NCBI RefSeq assembly: GCF_000011385.1
Contig: NC_005125.1
Location: 3,534,001 to 3,598,000 of the forward strand
Direction: 5' to 3'
Length of the DNA stretch: 64,000 nt
Source: Gloeobacter violaceus PCC 7421
GTDB taxonomy: Bacteria > Cyanobacteriota > Cyanobacteriia > Gloeobacterales > Gloeobacteraceae
Part shown: one piece after another, positions 18,607 to 28,078 of the stretch
Layout: each line of letters begins with the position of its first letter
How positions within the stretch are numbered: position 1 is the stretch's first letter
Notes under the pieces: generated by a model
The model's database searches: none
What the model saw: only the letters and a program-made list of their open reading frames with translations
Told to the model about the DNA's origin: nothing
Program-made: the position numbers and the translations under genes

Positions 18607-18790
18607 GATGATTCCTCCCCAAATTTTACTGGTGTGCTTCCCAAAAGCTAGCCCAGGACTCTGGGAGCAGACAGCTTTGCTCGCTGCAAGTCAGCGGGTC
18701 GCAGGCGTGGGCATTCTCTATACTGTGAGACTATCTTGCGCTGTCGGCCTGCTCATGTAGGATTCTAGTGAGCTACAGTTTTCAGACGCC

Positions 18791-19288
18791 ATGGCACCGG
18801 ATCACGACAACGATAAAAATCGTGAAATCGAAAAAGAAATCCTCCAGGGCCAGAAGTCTTCCCTGGCTGCTGCGATCGCCAGAGAAGGTGGCTCCTTCTT
18901 CAAAGGCGAATCCATTGTCCCGAAACTGGTACAGGCAACCATAGAGATAAATCTCTTTATAGACGCCCATGTTTGCGATTCTTCAGGGGCTTTGAAAGCC
19001 GCCTTGCTCAATCTGGTAGAGATGGAGAAAACACAGGTGAGTCGGCATATGGGCTCCCCCCTTACTGCTTTGCAGGAGATGCTGGAGGCGATTATCGGCA
19101 ATCAACAACTTCTCTACGATCTTGTGAGGCAAGTTGATATAAAATGGGGACAAATTTACGGTGAGCGACCTCATTTTCAGCAGCCGGGTCATGCCCCGCA
19201 TCTGGATGACGAATACACCCACGAATCGGTCCGCAAGCAACTTCTTGATCTGCTCGATAAAGTCATTGCTGCCCGTCGGCAAAATTAG
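18791..19288 (+). CDS. hypothetical protein, 165 residues
   Basis: Not recognised. A soluble, largely helical, charged protein starting MAPDHDNDKNREIE. No signal peptide or membrane segment is seen. A tatact hexamer (18719-18724) could be a -10 element 65 bp upstream. Its GC content is clearly lower than that of the neighbours, and it lies at the border of the decayed region to the right, so it may be acquired. Confidence 0.6.
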   Translation: MAPDHDNDKNREIEKEILQGQKSSLAAAIAREGGSFFKGESIVPKLVQATIEINLFIDAHVCDSSGALKAALLNLVEMEKTQVSRHMGSPLTALQEMLEAIIGNQQLLYDLVRQVDIKWGQIYGERPHFQQPGHAPHLDDEYTHESVRKQLLDLLDKVIAARRQN

Positions 19289-19744
19289 ACTTGTGCGCCT
19301 GAGTTCTCAATCAAGCTCAATCCTGGGTGGCGCAGTCCAGTGCGGTTTTGGTGGGAGGTTGTTTGACGGATTTGATTTCGAGCGAAGCGTCTAATCGAGG
19401 AAGAAGGGAACTGCAGTCCGCTAGAGGAAAACATCTCCTGTGTTTCTTTGTGTACAGCGCTTCTTCAACTGTCGCTCTGATCCGGTTACTGAATCTCCTT
19501 GAGAATCCAAAGCTTAGCGGAGCTTTGTTTTTTCTGGCATTTCTTGGTTTTGAGCCGACATTCCGCAGGTTCAAGCGTGATTGCTGGAATTTTCGCTTCT
19601 CACCGGAATGTCAGCCATAGCCCCTACCAGCGACTCATCGCTCCTGCGGCTCCTGCCGCTACAGGCGCAGTCTTTTCTGGCTTTTCAGCCTCTCTGTGCT
19701 CATAATTGTCTCTCGCCTCGCATGTATTTTCGTGCCTCCTCTGC
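19289..19744. other. gene-poor stretch before the broken insertion sequence
   Basis: No convincing gene. Short frames are open but show no recognisable protein. The sequence atgtattttcg near 19722 resembles the reverse complement of the segment beyond the other end of the transposase remnant (ccaaaatacttc, near 21388), so the left end of the element may lie here. Confidence 0.4.
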
Positions 19745-21383
19745 TCAGCCCACCAGGTAGTAGCGCCCACATGCTTCGCCCAAAAGTTGCACCACCCGTC
19801 GCCGCTCCTCGTTGAGGTTCGACACCTGCCCGGCTCCTGCAACCTCCAGCAGATGCACCGCCTGGAAACTTTGGAAGATCCAGCGCAAGGTTGGGGTCGC
19901 TGTTGGCTTTTTCAGTTGGTTCTTCACCGTCGTTTGCGTTTCGGCTAGAGCCTGGCGCAACTGCCGCTGCCCGAGACTGTAGACCAACAGGCACAGCCCC
20001 ATCACCAGGGCCAACGCCTCCACGCGCTCGGGCAACTTCAAGAACACGCTGGAGGTAAAAAACAGCGGGTCTTTGAGGAAGCGAAACCCCCGCTCTACCG
20101 ACTGCTGGGCTTTGTACTGCGACAGCACCTGCGTGCTCGAAAGCCGCTCATGCTCCAGCACGTTGGTGGCCAGCACGAACTTGCTTGCCTGCGGTGTGCT
20201 GCTTCCCCTCGATGGCGCTTGGGTTGCGCAGCAGTTGGGCCGAGAGCAGCCACACCCCAGTCTTTTCGGGTCTGCTGGCTTTGGCTGGTCTACCGCTTTT
20301 GGGGTGACGCACCTGTGCTTGCGCCCGCACTGCCCCCAACAGGTGGTACTTCAACCCACCGGCGAAGCGTTCCGCCGCTGCCAGGGCATCGGCTTAACAG
20401 GCAAACTCCACCTTGCACAATTTGGCCAGTTCCTTGTTGGTCTTGGCGTCCGACTCGCCTAGTATCTTCTCGAGGGCGGCAAGGTCGCTTTTGCGCCGCT
20501 CGTCGCTTTCGACCACCACCCACCGCTGAACGACTTGCCCGTAAGTACTGCCCACCTCCACCACCCGATAGCCCGATTGGGCCGGGGCGAACTGCTCCTC
20601 TTTGAGCGCTGCAAGCACGTGCTTGACTGCGCTGAGAGTGGAGGGGACGCGGGTCAGCCAGTGCATCCCGGCTAACTCGCTGAGGTTCTGGGCACTGTAG
20701 AGAGCTGAGTCCACGACGAATAGGGCTTCCACGTCCCACTGAGCTTTAAAATCTTTGATTATCTGGGCGAAGACGGCCTTGTCGGCCTGATTGCCATCGC
20801 CCACCTGCAGATACAGCGGCACGTCCCCATCGCCGCTTGTGATCATGCTGAGCAAGAACTGCTTGAGGTCCGGGCGGTGATCCCGCAAATAACCGTGCGT
20901 AATCACAATCGGCTACGCTTCGTCTTCGGCGCGAGGTGCCACCCGTCCGTTTGGGGTGTACTCGCCATCGACATGAAAGAATGTTGAGTCCAGATGCACA
21001 CTGTCGGTCTTGACGCCAAACTGCCGGGCCGCCTTGAGGGCCAGATGGACGAAGACTTTGGTGGTGCCCTCGTCGTAAAGCTTAGCGAGCACCCGGCCCA
21101 ACCGGTCATCATTAAAATGCTTGGGCAGCACGCCTGGACCAATCAGGTGCTCAGTGGCTTTACCGACAAAGAACTGCTCGAACAGGTACAGCGGTGCCGA
21201 AACGCAGCCGAGGCCGTTGAGAATGAGGCCCTTGAGCACTTGGCCGCAGCTCACATGCTCCTGCGGATGGGTGCCCAGCAGCCGGTCAACTTCTTCAACC
21301 AGGCCGATAGAGTCGATGATTCCAGCGACGATGCCGAGGTGGTCGAGATTGTGAACCTGGATTTCAGCAGGAGGCTGGCTCAT
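19745..21383 (-). pseudogene. IS1634-family-like transposase, inactivated
   Basis: Read from right to left, the frame opens with a DUF4277-like N-terminal domain (HNLDHLGIVAGIID, GLVEEVD), continues with the DDE core (VDSALYS, HLDSTFFHVDG) and ends with the helical part FRFLKDPLFF. The frame is broken at least three times: an in-frame TAG at 20913-20915, an in-frame TAA at 20394-20396, and a shift near 20180-20220, after which the last 140 codons read in another frame. It cannot make an active transposase as it stands. It lies inside what seems to be a beta-barrel gene whose 3' part follows at 21400. Confidence 0.85.
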
Positions 21384-21399
21384 CCAACCAAAATACTTC

Positions 21400-21820
21400 A
21401 GCCGCTCTATCTACCTGCGGAATCCCGGTTTGAAGGCTTCGATGTCCAGTTCTCCGAAGGAGCGCTCGAACTGAATTTGCAGACCGGTTACAGCGATAGT
21501 CCTTCCCAGGAAGATGAAACGTTCGTGACGACCTTCGGCGCCAAGCTCGATTTGGGCGCGCCGCAGGTGGGGATTTCCCGCTTCGAGGACTGGAACGGTC
21601 CGGACTCGACCACCTACAGCGGCGGGGTGCAACTGGGCGACGTCGAACTGGGGGGTGCAGTACCAAGACAACGACCTTGGACCCGATCCACTCACCTACA
21701 GCGCTCGGTTCCCCGTTGGTGAGGATGCAGACATGCGAATTTACCACACCGACACCCCGGCATCGGAATTCGGGCCGGGCGACCAGACTACGGGTTTTGA
21801 GGTGCAATGGCAGTTTTGAC
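21400..21820 (+). pseudogene. 3' remnant of an outer-membrane beta-barrel-like gene, interrupted by the IS
   Basis: The segment reads as alternating hydrophobic/polar strands (FDVQFSEGALELNLQTG, FGAKLDLG, YSGGVQLGDVELG) up to a run of six G at 21650-21655. Removing one G restores the frame through VQYQDNDLGPDP and RIYHTD to a stop at 21818-21820, ending FEVQWQF. A terminal Phe after alternating residues is the signature of bacterial outer-membrane proteins. The 5' part is missing at the edge of the transposase remnant, so the gene was probably cut by the insertion. The exact family cannot be named. Confidence 0.6.
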
Positions 21821-22335
21821 CCTGCGGACGGCCACGGCGAAACGGTGCACCTTGACGGCAGAAGATAGAGGTCGTACTATCCATATTGGATACATCCAAG
21901 GTAGATATTTCGAGCGGTGTGGGTGGCCATCCGGTGTAGCTGAGAAGCGAGTTTTTTGAACTTCGACCAGGGGTTCGCCTACACCGAAGCTTGGTCCGAG
22001 TACACGCCGGTCTCAGGAGAAACCGACGGGTAAATGCTGCAGCTTGCAGTTTTTGCCAGTTTCTAGAAAGTTTGTCTTGGGATTGCTGTGGCCGATTGTG
22101 GTTCTAGAGATGCCCGATTGAACTTCACACGAACGGTTGCCGTCTTGATTGAAATGTCCATGGGAACAAATTTTTATATTGCCGGTCAGACTTGGAAGAT
22201 CGCGAGCCCAACCTTCTATTCGACCGATTATTTCAATCAGAATCCCATCGGGAGTTACCCCCGGGCTCCCGGCAGCGCAATGGAATGAAGGCAAGGCTCT
22301 AGACCGCAGGCCAAATCCGCAGGGGAGGACCAGCG
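21821..22335. other. gene-poor stretch between beta-barrel remnant and parB-like gene
   Basis: No intact gene. A short frame ending at 22033 (codons from 21944) reads NFDQGFAYTEAWSEY with protein-like composition and may be the tail of another decayed gene. A ggggaggacc ribosome-binding site for the parB-like gene ends the stretch. Confidence 0.35.
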
Positions 22336-23241
22336 ATGATGGGCAGCAAGCGCAGCATACATCCCGAGGAGAAGCTCAAGCTGCTGGAAGGTCCTCATAC
22401 AGAAACCGTTGGTGGGTCGCTTCGCCTCGATGAAATCGTGGTGTGCTGCAGCCAACCCCGCCGCTTCTTCGATTCGGCCGCCATGGGCGAACTGATCGAA
22501 TCGATCCGCCGGGTCGGGATCTTGCAGCCGCTGCTGGTCAGGCCTTTGGCGAACGGCAAATACGAACTGGTAGCCGGCGAACGGCGCTTCCGGGCGGCCC
22601 GGGCAGTGGGCTTGGAGGCGGTGCCGGTCGTGATTCGCCAACTGAGCGACACCGAGGCGGTCGAGCAGGCCCTGGTCGAGAACCTGCAGCGCGAGAGCCT
22701 CAATCCTCTGGAGGAGACCGAGAGCATCCTGCAGCTGTTGGCGCTCAAGCTCGGCAAATCGGAGGAGCAGACGGTCTCGCTGCTCTATCGTCTGCAGAAC
22801 GCCTCGCGCAAGAAAACTACCCATAACGTTATAGGTAGTACCGAGGCCCAGACCGTCGAGGCGGTCTTCGCCTCCGTCGGCAAGATGACCTGCGAGTCCT
22901 TCGTCAACAACCGCTTGCCGCTACGCAACATGCCCCACGATGTTTTCAAGGCGTTGCGCGAGGGGCGGCTCGCTTACACCAAGGCCCGTGTCCTCGCCCA
23001 GGTCAAAGATCGCACCCAGCGGGAAATGCTGCTCAAGGAGTCTCTCCAACGCGACCTCAGCCTCAGCCAGTTGCGCCAGCTCATCAAGACCACCTGCGGC
23101 GCTCCTGAGCCGGAACCGTTGCTCAAGCGCCTGACCACCGTCTACCGCCGCATCAAAAAGCTCAAGTGGGAAGATCCGCTCAAACGCGCCCGCTTCGAAG
23201 CACTGATCACAGAACTCGATTCGCTCATCGGCGATCAATAG
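22336..23241 (+). CDS. ParB/RepB/Spo0J family DNA-binding partition-like protein
   Basis: A 301-residue ParB-type protein. The N-terminal ParB/sulfiredoxin-fold domain carries the CTP-binding GERRFRAARA and ENLQRESLNPLEE motifs, followed by a helical DNA-binding region and a C-terminal charged helix. ParB proteins load on centromere-like parS sites and work with ParA. No parA is adjacent and no classical parS (tgtttcacgtgaaaca) is visible, so this is an orphan, probably of plasmid or mobile-element origin. A ggggagga site precedes the double ATG. It borders decayed IS material on one side and a 1 kb AT-rich stretch on the other. Confidence 0.88.
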   Translation: MMGSKRSIHPEEKLKLLEGPHTETVGGSLRLDEIVVCCSQPRRFFDSAAMGELIESIRRVGILQPLLVRPLANGKYELVAGERRFRAARAVGLEAVPVVIRQLSDTEAVEQALVENLQRESLNPLEETESILQLLALKLGKSEEQTVSLLYRLQNASRKKTTHNVIGSTEAQTVEAVFASVGKMTCESFVNNRLPLRNMPHDVFKALREGRLAYTKARVLAQVKDRTQREMLLKESLQRDLSLSQLRQLIKTTCGAPEPEPLLKRLTTVYRRIKKLKWEDPLKRARFEALITELDSLIGDQ

Positions 23242-23324
23242 CGCTCTGTCGGTCTTCGTCAACGGCCCAATCCGCCCAGGCCGCTGCAGGAAGATGCGCA
23301 TTTTGCCGCGCACGCTTCTGAGGC

Positions 23325-23482
23325 TGTACGCAAGCTCGAACGCAACAATTCGAAAGACGCTGCATGCGGGCTTGACCGGATGTGCCGCTGTCGATCTTCA
23401 AATTTGTTGTACGCAAAAGCAGCCGATTGCGTGATGCAAAAAAATTGTCGTTTTCAGAAAAATTGCTGCATCACTGTACGCA
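23325..23482 (+). repeat. three direct copies of tgtacgca
   Basis: Copies are at 23325-23332, 23408-23415 and 23475-23482, all in the same orientation and starting 83 bp after the end of the parB-like gene. Spacing is 83 and 67 bp. The third copy follows an inverted repeat gtgatgca (23431-23438) / tgcatcac (23467-23474). They may be binding sites for the ParB-like protein or replication iterons; three 8-mers in a short span could also be chance. Confidence 0.45.
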
Positions 23483-23590
23483 GCGAAGCGGTCGTGCGCC
23501 CGCTATTGCTAATCGAATTTGGTGAAATTTGCACGCATATGCCGGATGCATCTTCTCAACAATATTCTTACAATTATTCGCAAAAAAATG

Positions 23591-23613
23591 GGCGGAAAGA
23601 TTACTCTTCCGCC
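23591..23613 (-). terminator. Rho-independent terminator, minus strand, no matching gene
   Basis: On the minus strand ggcggaa pairs with ttccgcc around a 9-nt loop and is followed by seven T (the a-run at 23582-23588 on the plus strand). This is a textbook intrinsic terminator. No confident gene lies upstream of it on the minus strand within 600 bp, so it may end an unannotated transcript. Confidence 0.65.
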
Positions 23614-24251
23614 TCATGGATTTCCACTTGTGGTCTAAAGATCATAGCATGGCTTTAGCAATTGAGCCTTTAATCTGCCCTTAAAATTATTAGAAACCTG
23701 GTGTCATCATAGTTTGTGTGTCTTTGAGAGTACCAAGTTGTTTTGGCCATATTTAACAGTATTCGCGGCTAAATGCTAAAACTTAATCTAGCTCAAATGC
23801 TCGCCAAACAAGCAATATAGGCGTTATCACCTGGATAAATAGTGTCAATAATCAAGTCGACAAACTCATAATCTCTAATCATTTTACAAATAACCAAACA
23901 AAAAATTTCGCCACATTGCTTTATCGCCTGTGCGCACGTCGAAAGCAAGTACTTTGCTGGATCGAGCCATGATTGGTCGTCGTGGATAACACACTAAAAA
24001 GCATTTATGGGCGGAGACGACAGCCAGACCTCGCAGTAAAAAATACAAATTTAAGACAATTGCTGGATTGCCGCAGCCGAAGCTAGTGGTTGTGTCGTTG
24101 TGATTGTTCGGTGAGCTACAAGTTTTTGTCAGCAAGGCTCTACTCTGTGATCAGCCGAAAAAGCTCTGTAGAATCGAACCAAAACATACATAGGATGCTT
24201 CCCGTGCACAACGGGGTAGAGCACCTATGAGCGGCAAGGAGTGGACGGATC

Positions 24252-26930
24252 ATGATTACAAATCAGCGCCGATGGAGCGCGCAGTTTTTCGCTGCGGCTT
24301 TGATTCCTGCGTTGGCGGGAGCGAGTCTGCTGGGAAACGTCGCCCAGGCGAAGCCAGTCGAAACCTCATCCGAATATTCGAAAGATATCTTTGCGCGCGC
24401 GCTACCCACTGCCGGGAGTGTCGGTATCGAGGCGGCGAAAAAATTGCTGGAGAAGACCAGCAACGCAGCAGCCGATCTGCAGTACCGGCCGCCGCTTTGG
24501 GACTGGACCGCACCGGCGACGGTGCCGTCCGTCACCGCCCAGGCCACCCCGCCCGCCCCACCGGCTGCCCCGCCCGAGCCGGCGGCGGACACCCCGGACC
24601 AAGACGACGATGCCGCGGCCGGAGACATTCTCGACGAAGTGTCGGTGACCGCCACCCGCAGGCTCACCCGGGCGCGCGACACCACCGCGACCACCTACAC
24701 CATCAACCGGGAAGACTTCCAGAAGCAGGGGGCCACCACCGTCACCGACGCGCTGCTGTTGGTGCCCGGCTTCGTCGGACAGCCCTCCCTGGGCGGTATC
24801 CGCAACTCCGGGGCCAACTTTTTGCGCGGTTTTGACGACCAACGCTTCCAGGTGCTCAAAGACGGCTTACCCTTGCAGCGTTCCTCCAACAACCGCACCG
24901 ACGTCTCCCGCTTCCAGGTAGCCGACCTCGAACGGATCGAAGTGGTCACCGGCGGGGCGACGCTGCGCTACGGCTCCGGTGCGGTGGGCGGGGTGATCAA
25001 CCTCATTACCGAGACGCCCAAGGGGCCGCCGAAGCTGACGCTCTCTTACGAAGCGGGCAGCTACGGATTTTCGCGCTACCTGGCCAAGTACGGCGGGGGC
25101 GACGACACCTTCAGCTACAACCTGGTCTTCACCAGCACCGTCGCTTTCAATAACTATCCCTTTTCTTACACCCTGCCCAACTCCGCCCAGTTCTATCCGC
25201 AGGGCACGATCGTGCCGAACCCCAACTTCGCCTCCGACCCGGAGAACCAGCCGGAGACGGTCGACCTGTTCGGTTATTTGCAGCCCGAAGTGGGACCGCC
25301 TATCAAAGTCCAGGGGGTGGCCGATGTGGCCTTCAACGCCAGCGACACCTACTCGGGCAAGCTGACCTTCAAGCCCGATCCGAGCAACCGGCTCACCTTC
25401 CGCGTCAGCCAGCAAAACAGCCGCAACGCCCAGAACGGGCCGGGGACCTACAGCTTCAGCAGCTGCTTCGGCGGGCCGAGCACCTTGCCCAACGGCACGT
25501 TGAATTTGGATCGCTTCTTGCCCCTGGACGCCAACGGCAACGAGGTCGCCTGCAGCCCCCAACGCTTTTTGGTCAACACCCGCTCGAACCTGTTGATCTT
25601 GGGGGGCTCCCCCTTTACTTACACCCGCTCGCTCTCGGGGGTGCCTCTGGCCCCCGGGCAGGCCTACCCGACGGCGGAGGGGGCGATTGGCACCATCGAC
25701 TTTTTCGCGGTGACCAGCCAGTCACAAACGGAAGTGGCCCTGCAGTGGGACTACGACATCACCCCGACCACCAGCCTCAACAGCTACATCTACTACTTCA
25801 AGTTCTCCGGCAACGGGAGCGTCCCCCCCCAGTTCGGCGTCAACACCGACATCCTGGGCGGCGCTCCCTCCTTGTCGATCCCTCCGCTTTCCCAGCCTTT
25901 CTTCGAAGGCCAGCTCTTTGCTATAGAGTCGGTGCTCAACCACCGCTTCAGCCCCGGCGGCAACATCCAGTTTGGTGTGAACGTCCGCGAGGACCGTTCC
26001 TACCAGCAAAAAGCGGGCGGCAGCACCTTCTTCGATCGGGCCTTCACCCGCTCCTCGGTCTTCGCCATTGCCGACATCAGCTTCAGCGACCAGTTCAAGG
26101 CCAACCTGGGCGCCCGCTTCACCTATTCGAACCAGTACGGCACGGTGGGCACCCCGGCGGTGGGTCTGCGCTACACGCCCGCCAACTTCATCTCGTTCCG
26201 CACCAACTACTCCTACGTTTTCAATTCGCCCAGCCTGTCGGACCTGTTCGTGGGCAGTCCGCAAGGACCGTTCTTTCAGAACCCGAATCTGCGGCCTGAG
26301 GCGGGCGTCACCTGGGACGCGGGCATCGACCTCACGCCGGCCCCCAACGTCGGCATCCGCGCCACCTACTTCAACACCTACCTCGACGGGGTGATCAGCA
26401 CGGTCGTCTTCCCCAACCCAGACTTCATCAGTTTCATCGCCACCCCCGGGTTTAACCCTTTGCTGCAGCAGCAGCGCAACCTGGCCAGCCGTTACGCCTC
26501 GGGCCTCGAGGTGGACGCCAGGTGGCAGGTGAATCCCGAGGTATCGCTGCGGGCGGTGTGGACGAACCAGGACGCGCGGCCCTACGGATTGAGTGACGAT
26601 CCGACCCAGTCGACCTTTCCGTTCTTCTACGGATTCCAAGATCCGTTTATCCCCTTCAACAATGTGGTCGTCTCGGCCACCTACGCCAACAAGGGGCTGA
26701 CGGCGACACTGCTGGGCCGCTACGACGGCGGCAAGCGGCGCTTCGCTTCGACGGAGTTCGTAGCCAACTGGTTCACGCTGGACTTGAACGTAGAAGTCCC
26801 AATCTCGTCGTTCTTTATCCTGACGGGCAGCGTCTTCAACATCACCGACAGCCAGTACGAGTCGATCGACGGGATCCCGGCGCCGGGGACAACCTTCCGG
26901 GTGGGTGGGCGCTTCGAAATCGGCGGCTAG
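24252..26930 (+). CDS. TonB-dependent outer-membrane receptor
   Basis: An 892-residue receptor. A signal peptide (cleavage near VAQA-KP, residue 33) is followed by a proline/alanine-rich linker of about 60 residues, a probable TonB-box DEVSVTAT, the plug domain (FQKQGATTVTDALLLVPG, IEVVTGGATLRYGSGAVGGVINLIT) and a beta-barrel. It imports a scarce ligand such as a siderophore or cobalamin using energy from TonB-ExbBD; no TonB or Exb gene is in the window. The N-terminal extension before the TonB box is longer than usual. The protein ends FEIGG, lacking the usual terminal aromatic. A caaggag site lies 9 bp before the ATG. Confidence 0.95.
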   Translation: MITNQRRWSAQFFAAALIPALAGASLLGNVAQAKPVETSSEYSKDIFARALPTAGSVGIEAAKKLLEKTSNAAADLQYRPPLWDWTAPATVPSVTAQATPPAPPAAPPEPAADTPDQDDDAAAGDILDEVSVTATRRLTRARDTTATTYTINREDFQKQGATTVTDALLLVPGFVGQPSLGGIRNSGANFLRGFDDQRFQVLKDGLPLQRSSNNRTDVSRFQVADLERIEVVTGGATLRYGSGAVGGVINLITETPKGPPKLTLSYEAGSYGFSRYLAKYGGGDDTFSYNLVFTSTVAFNNYPFSYTLPNSAQFYPQGTIVPNPNFASDPENQPETVDLFGYLQPEVGPPIKVQGVADVAFNASDTYSGKLTFKPDPSNRLTFRVSQQNSRNAQNGPGTYSFSSCFGGPSTLPNGTLNLDRFLPLDANGNEVACSPQRFLVNTRSNLLILGGSPFTYTRSLSGVPLAPGQAYPTAEGAIGTIDFFAVTSQSQTEVALQWDYDITPTTSLNSYIYYFKFSGNGSVPPQFGVNTDILGGAPSLSIPPLSQPFFEGQLFAIESVLNHRFSPGGNIQFGVNVREDRSYQQKAGGSTFFDRAFTRSSVFAIADISFSDQFKANLGARFTYSNQYGTVGTPAVGLRYTPANFISFRTNYSYVFNSPSLSDLFVGSPQGPFFQNPNLRPEAGVTWDAGIDLTPAPNVGIRATYFNTYLDGVISTVVFPNPDFISFIATPGFNPLLQQQRNLASRYASGLEVDARWQVNPEVSLRAVWTNQDARPYGLSDDPTQSTFPFFYGFQDPFIPFNNVVVSATYANKGLTATLLGRYDGGKRRFASTEFVANWFTLDLNVEVPISSFFILTGSVFNITDSQYESIDGIPAPGTTFRVGGRFEIGG

Positions 26931-26951
26931 CACCGCCCGCTATTGCTCCCC

Positions 26952-26984
26952 GACAGACCACGGCACCGACTGCCGTGGTCTGTC
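26952..26984 (+). terminator. 14-bp perfect hairpin after the TonB receptor gene
   Basis: gacagaccacggca (26952-26965) pairs exactly with tgccgtggtctgtc (26971-26984) over a 5-nt loop, starting 21 bp after the stop codon. No long T-run follows, as is common for cyanobacterial terminators. Confidence 0.75.
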
Positions 26985-27061
26985 ATCTTCAAAGCCTTTA
27001 CAACCGGCTGGAAGTTGTTAAAGTGACGCGTAGCGATCCCGGCTCTGCGCGAGGAGGAAAG

Positions 27062-28060
27062 ATGAACCCGGCCTTTTTCGTGTCGGTGGCCCTGGCGGGC
27101 TGGGTGAGCTGGATCGGGGTCGCCCTCGCCCAGGAAGCCCCCCCTGAAGTCAATTTGCGCGTCGAGCGCGACGCGGCGGCGGGCCAGAAGGTGCGTGACG
27201 CGGTGGTGGAGAACTGGCGGCTGCCTGCGAAACTTTATCAGGATGTAACCGCCCGTGTGCAGGCCACGGTGTTGCTCAGCGGTGCGCTGGTCAAACCGCA
27301 AATCAGCCTCGACGGGCTCACGGGCGACGAGCGCGAGCGCACCCGCCGCAGTCTCGAGGAGGCGATTGGCCGCACGGTCGTCTCGCTGCCGCCGGGGGAG
27401 GTCGAATTTACGATCTTGAGCCGGGCCAGTGCTTTTGAGGCAAACTGCTTTCCGCTCAAAGTTTATGTGCCCGCCGCCATGAAGGACAGCCCCGAGCCGG
27501 TGCCCGCCACGACCGTTAGCGGCCTGCGCGAGGGAGCCCTGCGCTGGAACCGGCGCCTGGTCAGACAGTCTGGGGGAGAGCCTATCGACGCTTTTGTGCT
27601 GGTGGACGATCCCGATCAGGCTCATGTGCGCGTCGAGGCGTTCGAGGACTACCCCGAGTACAGCAACTACCTTGTCGATCCCCAGACCCGCCGGGTGACC
27701 GTGCGCGTGCCGATTCGCGAACTGCGCTCGGGGTTGTTCGCGAGCGGCTTTCGCTGGTGGCACCCGGATGTGGTTACTCTGCAGACGATGTTCCAACTCG
27801 GGCGGTTGCTCAACCTGGAACTCTCTGAGGAGCAGGGCAACGCGCTCTTTGCGGGCACCCGGCGCTTCCTGACCTACCGCCCGCCCCTGGGTGTCACCGG
27901 GAACTACGCCGCGCGCGCCCTGCCGCAGAGCGATCACGTCGAGGCGCAGGGCCGCACCGACCGAGTGGCCAGCGACAGCCAGATCGAAGCAGCGATCGAC
28001 ACCGTCCGCAAGCATGCCTGCACCGCCCCGGCTGCCGAACAGATTCCCGACCCCCGCTAG
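27062..28060 (+). CDS. secreted protein with TonB-C-like and degenerate zincin-like regions
   Basis: A 332-residue exported protein with signal peptide MNPAFFVSVALAGWVS...ALA-Q. Residues about 35-125 resemble a TonB/TolA C-terminal domain (VRDAVVENWRLP, ARVQATVLLSG). Residues about 150-260 have the layout of small cyanobacterial zinc metalloproteases: ALRWNRRL, FVLVDDPDQAHVRVE, then the helix TMFQLGRLLNLE where HEXXH would be expected. The zinc ligands are absent, so it is probably not a protease. A gaggagg site precedes the ATG at 27062. The next gene begins 18 bp downstream, so the two are likely one operon. Confidence 0.6.
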   Translation: MNPAFFVSVALAGWVSWIGVALAQEAPPEVNLRVERDAAAGQKVRDAVVENWRLPAKLYQDVTARVQATVLLSGALVKPQISLDGLTGDERERTRRSLEEAIGRTVVSLPPGEVEFTILSRASAFEANCFPLKVYVPAAMKDSPEPVPATTVSGLREGALRWNRRLVRQSGGEPIDAFVLVDDPDQAHVRVEAFEDYPEYSNYLVDPQTRRVTVRVPIRELRSGLFASGFRWWHPDVVTLQTMFQLGRLLNLELSEEQGNALFAGTRRFLTYRPPLGVTGNYAARALPQSDHVEAQGRTDRVASDSQIEAAIDTVRKHACTAPAAEQIPDPR

Positions 28061-28078
28061 CCCCATCTCCCCACCGTC

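Larger units (their letters stand above)
23242..24251. other. 1 kb AT-rich non-coding stretch
   Basis: Base composition drops sharply here compared with the GC-rich surroundings. It holds three copies of tgtacgca, an 8-bp inverted repeat around 23431-23474, and a strong minus-strand terminator hairpin at 23591-23613. The longest protein frame is a doubtful 83 codons on the minus strand (23884-24135). No tRNA or known RNA was recognised. The last 100 bp should hold the promoter of the TonB receptor gene. Confidence 0.6.

Noticed and set aside
23884-24135. 83-codon minus-strand frame in the AT-rich stretch
   Set aside because: No ribosome-binding site, no domain and mixed composition. The nearby terminator could equally end a non-coding RNA.
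24180-24251. Possible cobalamin riboswitch before the TonB receptor gene
   Set aside because: No B12-box-like element was recognised and the leader is too short for a full aptamer.
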